From Bacillota bacterium (GTDB taxonomy: Bacteria > Bacillota > Clostridia > Christensenellales > Aristaeellaceae), in NCBI GenBank assembly GCA_023443705.1, contig JAEZTD010000160.1:1-9843 (forward strand): a stretch of DNA of 9,843 nt, given 5' to 3'. Numbering within the stretch: the stretch's first letter is position 1; each line of letters begins with the position of its first letter. Shown here one piece after another: positions 5,973 to 9,843 of the stretch. The position numbers and the translations under genes are program-made. Under the pieces are notes generated by a model. The model was not told where the DNA came from. It ran no database searches and saw only the letters and a program-made list of their open reading frames with translations.

Positions 5973-6979
5973 TACAGAGCCTCCAGCGAAACGGCGTAGG
6001 AAATAGAAGGGCTGCTCTCCCCCTGCTGGGTGGTGGCGGGGCTGAGCATCGCGCCCGAGCCCAGCGCCACGATGCGCCGGAAGGGCCCGGAGAGCATCGG
6101 CAGAAAGTGGGCGGACACCACCGACGCGATGCAGCCGCAGCCGCTGCCGCCGGCGTGGGCGTCCTGCTCCGGCCCGTAGAGCGACGCGCCGCAGTCGGTG
6201 AGGCGTCTGGGGTCAAGCGGGATGCCGCGCTCCGCCATCAGATCCAGGAGCAGTTCCCGGCCGATGATCCCCAGGTCGCCGGTGACGATGTGGTCATAGT
6301 CCCCGGGCTTTCGCCCGGTATCCTGAAGGTGGGCCGTCAGCGTGTCCGCGACGGCGGGCGCCATCGCCGCGCCCATGTGGTTGGCGTCCTTGATCTCAAA
6401 GTCGATGATCCGCCCGACGGTGCCGTGGGTCAGCCTGCACAGCCCCTTGTCCCCACGCATGATGAGCGCCGCGCCGGCGGCGGTGGCCGTCCATTGGGCG
6501 GAGGGCGTGCGCTGGCTGCCGAGTTCCAGCGGGAAGCGGTACTGGCGCTCCGCCGCGCAGAAGTGGCTGGACGCGGCGCACACCGCGGTGTCCGCGAGCG
6601 CGCCGTCCACCAGCACGCCGCCCAGCACCAGCGATTCGACAAAGGTCGAGCAAGCGCCGTAGAGCCCGAAGAACGGGATGCCCAGTGATCGGGCGGCAAA
6701 GCCCGACGCGGTGATCTGGTCCTGCAAATCCCCCGCCAGCATCAGGTCCACGCTCTTGATCGTCATGCCCGCCTTGGACGCGCACAGTTCGACCGCCCGG
6801 CGCACCATTTCGCTCTCGGCCTGCTCCCAGGTGTTCATGCCGAGCAGGTCGTCCGGGAGTATCACGTCAAAATCCTTCCCCAGCGGCCCCTGTCCCTCCT
6901 TGGGGCCGACGATGGACGCTGCGGCGCGTACGACCGGCCTCTCATCGTAGACAAACGTGCGCCTGCCCGCGCGGGTCAT
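5972..6979 (-). CDS. Stage V sporulation protein AD (SpoVAD)
   Basis: A 335-residue soluble thiolase-fold protein. In Bacillus, SpoVAD binds dipicolinic acid and docks it to the SpoVA channel at the inner forespore membrane. The sequence aligns throughout with the family: an N-terminal segment with a GPLG element, LAGDLQDQIT (81-90), FGLYGACSTFVESL (104-117, with Cys110 at the thiolase nucleophile position), the TATAAGAALI segment (164-173), and a C-terminal region with GGSGCGCIASV (277-287) near the usual end. The length nearly equals that of the B. subtilis protein. The ATG overlaps the spoVAC stop as ATGA, with AGAGGTGG just upstream. No disabling changes are apparent. Confidence 0.97.
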   Translation of the reverse strand: MTRAGRRTFVYDERPVVRAAASIVGPKEGQGPLGKDFDVILPDDLLGMNTWEQAESEMVRRAVELCASKAGMTIKSVDLMLAGDLQDQITASGFAARSLGIPFFGLYGACSTFVESLVLGGVLVDGALADTAVCAASSHFCAAERQYRFPLELGSQRTPSAQWTATAAGAALIMRGDKGLCRLTHGTVGRIIDFEIKDANHMGAAMAPAVADTLTAHLQDTGRKPGDYDHIVTGDLGIIGRELLLDLMAERGIPLDPRRLTDCGASLYGPEQDAHAGGSGCGCIASVVSAHFLPMLSGPFRRIVALGSGAMLSPATTQQGESSPSISYAVSLEAL

Positions 6980-7434
6980 GAAAACCACCTCTCGGCGACA
7001 TAGTAGATGAGGCCGATGACGATCGACGTCGTCACGCCGTAGGCGATGACCGGCCCGGCCAGAAGGAAGAGCTTCGCGCCCAGTCCCAGCACCAGCCCTT
7101 CCCGGCGAAACTCCATCGCCGGTGCGGCCACGGAGTTGGCAAAGCCGGTGATCGGCACGATGGAGCCGCCGCCCGCGTATTCGCCGATCCGGTCGTAAAC
7201 GCCGAGGCCAGTCAGCGTCGTGCCCAGAAACACCAGAACCGACGGCGTAAACACACTTTGCGCCGCCAGGTTGAGCTTTAAGACCTCGGCGCCGAAGATC
7301 GTGATCGCCTGTCCGATCATGCAAATCAGCCCGCCCACCCAGAACGCGCGCAGGCAGTCCCTGACCATGTGGCTGCCCGGCGTGCGCTGGGCGACCAGCT
7401 TCTTGTACCGCTTGATCTTATCGGCCTGGCTCAA
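6976..7434 (-). CDS. Stage V sporulation protein AC (SpoVAC)
   Basis: A 152-residue integral membrane protein of the SpoVA dipicolinic-acid channel; the Bacillus homologue acts as a mechanosensitive channel. Visible features are a basic N-terminus (KIKRYKKL), the conserved RAFWVGGLICMIGQ membrane segment at about 29-42, TPSVLVFLGTTLTGLGVYDRIGE (64-86), the hallmark GSIVPITGFANSVAAPAMEF (90-109) and a C-terminal hydrophobic span. I chose the TTG start because it reproduces the normal N-terminus and length and has GGGGG seven bases upstream. The frame extends to 7623, but that part lacks family resemblance and overlaps a better ORF. The TTG overlaps the stop of the upstream small ORF as TTGA, suggesting coupling. 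This is the first recognised gene of the C-D-E operon; SpoVAA, AB and AF are not seen. Confidence 0.95.
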   Translation of the reverse strand: MSQADKIKRYKKLVAQRTPGSHMVRDCLRAFWVGGLICMIGQAITIFGAEVLKLNLAAQSVFTPSVLVFLGTTLTGLGVYDRIGEYAGGGSIVPITGFANSVAAPAMEFRREGLVLGLGAKLFLLAGPVIAYGVTTSIVIGLIYYVAERWFS

Positions 7435-7598
7435 ACCGACACCCCCGCCATGACCAGCACCGCGTCCCGAAAGGCACGGCTGTCCGGACGATTCAGAAGG
7501 ATCAGCGCCAGCACCGCCGCGGCCAGGATCAAAAGGATCAGCCCGGCCACGAGCCACGCGGCCGGCCGCACATGCCATCGATAAAACAGAAAAACCAC
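7431..7598 (-). CDS. Small single-pass membrane protein ahead of spoVAC
   Basis: A 55-codon ORF from a GTG (7598). The protein has a basic N-terminal segment, one strongly hydrophobic helix (about residues 14-35, AWLVAGLILLILAAAVLALI), then NRPDSRAFRDAV and a short C-terminus. Its stop overlaps the spoVAC TTG as TTGA, the same tight packing seen at the other junctions of this operon. That, the coherent membrane helix and the lack of any other gene in the space support it being translated. The binding site is weak: AAAGGG abuts the GTG. An alternative GTG at 7571 would drop nine residues. I do not recognise a family. A sporulation role is inferred from position only. Confidence 0.55.
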   Translation of the reverse strand: MVFLFYRWHVRPAAWLVAGLILLILAAAVLALILLNRPDSRAFRDAVLVMAGVSV

Positions 7599-7646
7599 CC
7601 CTTTTGCGCTTGTTCCATCTCAATTATGGACAAACGCGCAAGGGAA

Positions 7647-7674
7647 TATTACAAAACAGCCTCGCGGAATATGC
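7647..7674 (-). promoter_or_regulatory. Candidate sigma-G/sigma-F-type promoter for the spoVA operon
   Basis: On the minus strand GCATA (7674-7670) is followed by a 16-base spacer and TGTAATA (7653-7647). These resemble the forespore sigma-G boxes (about GnATA and CATnnTA), and spoVA operons are known sigma-G targets. The site overlaps the 3' end of the YkgJ-type gene and lies about 50 bases before the small ORF. The -10 match is imperfect. Confidence 0.33.
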
Positions 7675-8119
7675 GCTCCTCTCCAATCCACGCATCAATA
7701 AATTCACGGCCCTCGTGAGTCTGGTCGATCAGCTCCAGCGCCGAGCGGGCCGTCCGCACAAAAACCGGATCCAGCGCCCGGGTGCCCGCGGGGGCCAGCG
7801 GGCACATGGCGAACGCCCGGCGGTCCACCCTGAGCGCCAGTGCGCCGCCCTTTTTCCGGTACGGCGTCAGCGGAAAGATGCGGCAGCCCAGCGGGCGCAT
7901 CTCCCTCGGACACCGCCCCCCGCAGGTTAGGACGCCGTCCTCCACCCGCGCCCAGGCCGCGCCTTCGTACAGCGCCGCCTCGCCGGGGAAGAGCGTCACG
8001 CCGCCCTGGCCGTCCTCGTCCGTCTGGCAGCACGCGGCGGCGCAGAGCGCGCCGCAATCGGTTTTCAGCGGCGTCAGGTTTTCCAGCATTTTTCGAGCCG
8101 TTTCCATCTCTTTTCGCAT
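7649..8119 (-). CDS. YkgJ-family cysteine-cluster protein
   Basis: A 156-residue cytoplasmic protein with eight cysteines, arranged as in the YkgJ/CxxCxxCC group of presumed zinc- or iron-sulfur-binding proteins. C22, C26, C30 and C31 form the N-terminal cluster; C66, C70, C79 and C106 complete the set, with GCRIFPLTPY (78-87) after the third group. The biochemical role of this family is unknown. The ATG is supported by GGAGG four bases upstream; an earlier in-frame ATG at 8176 would lie inside the ferredoxin promoter region. It is divergent from the ferredoxin gene, with 88 bases between the starts, so an iron-sulfur-related role is tempting but only inferred. Downstream on the same strand is the spoVA operon, 50 bases past its stop. 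Confidence 0.85.
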   Translation of the reverse strand: MRKEMETARKMLENLTPLKTDCGALCAAACCQTDEDGQGGVTLFPGEAALYEGAAWARVEDGVLTCGGRCPREMRPLGCRIFPLTPYRKKGGALALRVDRRAFAMCPLAPAGTRALDPVFVRTARSALELIDQTHEGREFIDAWIGEERIFREAVL

Positions 8120-8143
8120 ATGTCCTCCAAGTGAAAATAATAG

Positions 8144-8172
8144 TTGCATTGCCTGATGACGGGTGATATAAT
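8144..8172 (+). promoter_or_regulatory. Sigma-A-type promoter of the ferredoxin gene
   Basis: TTGCAT (8144-8149), a 17-base spacer and a consensus TATAAT (8167-8172). Initiation near 8179 would give a leader of about 29 bases that ends in the AGGAGGTG binding site at 8191-8198. Confidence 0.85.
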
Positions 8173-8207
8173 ACAATCACTTTGAAAACAAGGAGGTGCA
8201 TTTCTAC

Positions 8208-8378
8208 ATGGCTTATGTCATCAACGATGAGTGCATCAGCTGTGGCGCCTGCGAGGGTGAGTGCCCCGTCAGTGCGATTACCCCGGGCGATGGCAAGTAT
8301 GTCATCGATGCCGAAACCTGTATTTCTTGTGGTGCGTGCGCAGGGGTTTGCCCTGTGGGTGCCCCGGTTGAAGCTTGA
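8208..8378 (+). CDS. 2[4Fe-4S] clostridial-type ferredoxin
   Basis: A 56-residue ferredoxin, the low-potential electron carrier used by anaerobes with enzymes such as pyruvate:ferredoxin oxidoreductase and hydrogenase. It has two intact CxxCxxCxxxCP motifs: Cys9, 12, 15 and 19, and Cys38, 41, 44 and 48. The halves are near-repeats (both contain CISCGAC), as in all proteins of this type. Length is standard. The start ATG has a near-perfect AGGAGGTG nine bases upstream; an in-frame ATG at 8196 overlaps that binding site and is rejected. A consensus promoter upstream and a strong terminator downstream make it a single-gene, probably highly expressed unit. Confidence 0.98.
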   Translation: MAYVINDECISCGACEGECPVSAITPGDGKYVIDAETCISCGACAGVCPVGAPVEA

Positions 8379-8396
8379 GTCGAGCTCATCGAAGAG

Positions 8397-8423
8397 GGCG
8401 GCCTGAAAAGGGCCGCCTTTTTT
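8397..8423 (+). terminator. Rho-independent terminator of the ferredoxin gene
   Basis: GGCGGCC (8397-8403) pairs perfectly with GGCCGCC (8411-8417) across a 7-base loop and is followed at once by six T's (8418-8423). It lies 18 bases past the ferredoxin stop. Confidence 0.95.
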
Positions 8424-8672
8424 GTTGCAAATGAAATCCCGCGGCGCGGTCTTTCATTTGAGGTGGATGGTACCCGTAAGCGGGTTCCATCCACCTGAGG
8501 AACGGGCCGGTTTCCTGAAACGCGGCGAGCGTTTCCGGGCGGAAACCGGAGCGGGTGTGCTTTGCCCGTCGGCCGGGCACGCTCGGCCTTTGGGGGAAAG
8601 CCAAATCCGCCGTGCATGCCGTCGGATTTGATTAAACATCGGGAGGGCTTCGGCCATCCCGATGCCCTCCCG
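8424..8672. repeat. Block of consecutive inverted repeats
   Basis: Non-coding stretch between two convergent units, made almost entirely of hairpins. Arms in order: 8428-8436 with 8452-8460 (9 bp); 8461-8476 with 8481-8496 (16 bp, one mismatch, 4-base loop); 8507-8515 with 8541-8549 (9 bp), enclosing 8517-8523 with 8529-8535 (7 bp); 8563-8568 with 8574-8579 (6 bp); 8602-8609 with 8623-8630 (8 bp); and 8637-8644 with 8657-8664. Some arms can also pair elsewhere. The short ORFs here lack binding sites. It may be a dispersed palindromic repeat or a structured RNA. Confidence 0.7.
8637..8664 (-). terminator. Terminator of the ROK kinase gene
   Basis: On the minus strand CATCGGGA pairs with TCCCGATG (8-bp arms), extended inside by GGC/GCC around a CGAA tetraloop, and is followed by TTTAATC. 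It lies 50 bases past the kinase stop. An alternative 9-bp pairing, 8640-8648 with 8664-8672, excludes it. Confidence 0.65.
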
Positions 8673-8714
8673 GAAAAGCTCCGGTACCTGCGCCCGTTTC
8701 TTCGCGGCGCACTT

Positions 8715-9593
8715 CTATTTCTTCGCAGCTTCTGCCGCCAGGATCAGCGCGCCGGTGACGCCGCTGTGGATGCCCAGCCCCGGCGGCACGATGACCTCGT
8801 CAATATGGTTTAGAACCTGATCGGCGGCCACGTAGCCGTTGAGCAGCTCAAGCGTCTTCTCACGAATCATCGGGAACAGGAATTCCTCCTGCATGATGCC
8901 GCCACCCAGCACGATCTTTTCAGCGGAAATTGAGACCAGCGCCGTCACGCAGAACTGCGCCAGGTAGTAGGCCTCGATCTCCCAGGCGATGTGATCCCGG
9001 GGCAATTCCCTCGACGGTACGCCCCAGCGCTTGTCGATGGCGGGCCCGCAGGCGAGGCCTTCCAGGCAGCCGTCATGGTAAGGGCAGACGCCGTGTGGCA
9101 TCGGGTCTTCGGGGTGGATGCGCAGGAGCATGTGGCCCCACTCCGGGTGCACCATGCCGTGAACCAGCTGTCCCTCCGCCACGACGCCCGCGCCGATGCC
9201 GGTGCCGACCGTCACGTACACGCAGCTCTTCAGGCCCTTCGCCGCGCCCATGCGGAATTCCGCCAGCGCTGCGCCGCCCACGTCCGTATCGATGCCCGCG
9301 GGCACCTTCAGCGCGTCCTTGAACGCCTGAAGCAGCGGGTAGTTGGCCCAGCCGGGTTTGGGCGTGGTGGTCACATACCCGTAGGTGGGCGAAGCCGGGT
9401 TCAGATCGAGCGGCCCGAAGCTGGAAATGCCCAGCGCCTCAATCCCCGCCTTTTGAAAGTACTCGATCATCGGCGGAACCGTCTCCGCCGGGGACAGGGT
9501 GGGGAATTTCGCCCGGTCAAGGATGGTTCCGTTTTCGTCGCCGATCGAACACACCATTTTGGTGCCGCCGGCCTCCAGCGCGCCAAGCCGCAT
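8715..9593 (-). CDS. ROK-family sugar kinase (fructokinase type)
   Basis: A 292-residue ROK kinase, closest by eye to the YdhR/GmuE and ScrK fructokinases, which phosphorylate fructose (or a related hexose) with ATP in the cytoplasm. The N-terminal phosphate-binding loop is EAGGTK (7-12). The catalytic aspartate segment is IDTDVGGAAL, where ROK fructokinases usually have DVNAA, so Asn is replaced by Gly. VTVGTGIGAGVV and the zinc-binding set HPEWGH...CPYHDGCLEG follow, and LGGGIMQ lies near the end. The ATG has AGGAG nine bases upstream. It has its own promoter and terminator, downstream of spo0A. Specificity for fructose is likely but not proven. Confidence 0.93.
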   Translation of the reverse strand: MRLGALEAGGTKMVCSIGDENGTILDRAKFPTLSPAETVPPMIEYFQKAGIEALGISSFGPLDLNPASPTYGYVTTTPKPGWANYPLLQAFKDALKVPAGIDTDVGGAALAEFRMGAAKGLKSCVYVTVGTGIGAGVVAEGQLVHGMVHPEWGHMLLRIHPEDPMPHGVCPYHDGCLEGLACGPAIDKRWGVPSRELPRDHIAWEIEAYYLAQFCVTALVSISAEKIVLGGGIMQEEFLFPMIREKTLELLNGYVAADQVLNHIDEVIVPPGLGIHSGVTGALILAAEAAKK

Positions 9594-9626
9594 CGCGCAT
9601 CGCTCCTTTTGCTTTATTGCGACAAA

Positions 9627-9656
9627 ATTATACCATGCGGCGGCGCGCAAAAGCAA
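9627..9656 (-). promoter_or_regulatory. Sigma-A-type promoter of the ROK kinase gene
   Basis: On the minus strand TTGCTT (9656-9651), an 18-base spacer and consensus TATAAT (9632-9627) preceded by TGG (extended -10). The kinase ATG follows about 33 bases after the -10. It lies beyond the spo0A terminator, so the kinase is transcribed independently. Confidence 0.8.
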
Positions 9657-9696
9657 GCGAACCGCCCCCGCGGCCAGGCGCCCGTTCCACATCGCT

Positions 9697-9729
9697 AAAA
9701 ATGCGCCCGCGCGTAGACGCGCGGGCGCA
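9697..9729 (-). terminator. Rho-independent terminator of spo0A
   Basis: A perfect 12-bp stem, TGCGCCCGCGCG (9702-9713) with its complement at 9718-9729, and a 4-base loop. On the minus strand it is followed directly by five T's (9701-9697). It begins 22 bases after the spo0A stop. Confidence 0.95.
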
Positions 9730-9751
9730 GCTGGCTGTGGAAGTTTTTTGA

Positions 9752-9843
9752 TTACGCCGATATCGTATCGCTCCGAGGCGCGCCCACCTTGTCCGCCACC
9801 AGCGCGATGAATTCGCCGTTGGTGGGCTTATCCTCGGCGGAAA
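9752..9843 (-). CDS. Spo0A, C-terminal fragment (cut by window edge)
   Basis: The last 29 complete codons of a minus-strand gene whose 5' part lies outside the window. The peptide SAEDKPTNGEFIALVADKV, followed by a short variable tail, matches the C-terminal end of the Spo0A DNA-binding domain, where KPTNSEFIAMVADKL is highly conserved in spore formers. Spo0A is the phosphorylation-controlled master regulator of entry into sporulation. Only one substitution in the core (Ser to Gly after the Asn) and conservative changes at Met and Leu are seen. A strong terminator follows. The assignment rests on about 20 residues but is distinctive. Confidence 0.88.
   Translation of the reverse strand, partial: SAEDKPTNGEFIALVADKVGAPRSDTISA

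Noticed and set aside
6107..6688. 193-codon plus-strand frame opposite spoVAD
   Set aside because: Shadow frame; the SpoVAD reading is complete and conserved over the same bases.
7434..7623. Extended SpoVAC start at 7623
   Set aside because: The extra 63 residues are Arg/Gly/Pro-rich and unlike the SpoVAC family; the TTG at 7434 gives the normal length and N-terminus.
8422..8657. Short ORFs on both strands in the hairpin block
   Set aside because: Their arginine/proline-rich sequences come from the inverted repeats themselves; no binding sites and no membrane or domain features.
8991..9698. 235-codon plus-strand frame opposite the ROK kinase
   Set aside because: Shadow of the kinase; rich in Arg/Ala/His with no family features and no binding site.
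1..9843. CRISPR array, tRNA/rRNA, transposon, phage or defence genes
   Set aside because: I looked for regularly spaced repeats, tRNA-like cloverleaf sequence, and transposase, integrase or defence motifs, and saw none.

Overview
The window looks like chromosomal DNA from a GC-rich, endospore-forming, probably anaerobic member of the Clostridia (Bacillota). Three things point there: a spoVAC-spoVAD-spoVAE operon, the 3' end of spo0A at the right edge, and a clostridial 2[4Fe-4S] ferredoxin. The genes have GC-rich codons, and long antisense open frames are everywhere as a side effect. AT-rich DNA is confined to a few promoter and operator segments. The species cannot be named from this sequence.

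Layout, left to right. Positions 1-244 are non-coding with competing inverted repeats. A GNAT acetyltransferase (minus) and a DUF896/YnzC-type small protein (plus) are divergent. A shared hairpin then separates the latter from a large cyclic-di-GMP protein (minus; degenerate receiver, HD-GYP, PAS-like region, GGDEF). A 447-bp intergenic region upstream of that gene carries a strong-looking promoter, so the transcript has either a long leader or a separate small RNA. Next comes a MarR-family regulator followed closely by a DegV fatty-acid-binding protein (both minus), with a perfect long palindromic operator upstream. A secreted protein of unknown function follows, apparently broken by a single-base frameshift. 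After it are spoVAE, spoVAD and spoVAC (listed in coordinate order; transcribed C-D-E on minus), preceded by an overlapping small membrane ORF. A YkgJ-type cysteine-cluster protein (minus) is divergent from the ferredoxin (plus). A roughly 250-bp block of consecutive hairpins leads into a ROK-family sugar kinase (minus), and the window ends in the last 29 codons of spo0A (minus).

How the genes fit together. SpoVAC, SpoVAD and SpoVAE form the channel machinery that moves dipicolinic acid into the forespore; their starts and stops overlap, as expected for coupled translation. MarR plus DegV looks like a lipid-responsive regulator paired with a fatty-acid carrier for the FakA/FakB route, autoregulated through the palindrome. 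The HD-GYP/GGDEF protein could both make and break cyclic di-GMP. The remaining genes look like independent single-gene units with their own promoters and terminators.

I found no CRISPR array, tRNA, rRNA, transposase, phage gene or defence system. Nothing here amounts to a clearly new multi-gene system. The points most worth checking are the small ORF coupled to spoVAC, the pseudo-receiver/HD-GYP/GGDEF fusion, the long leader or small RNA, the MarR palindrome and the hairpin block.
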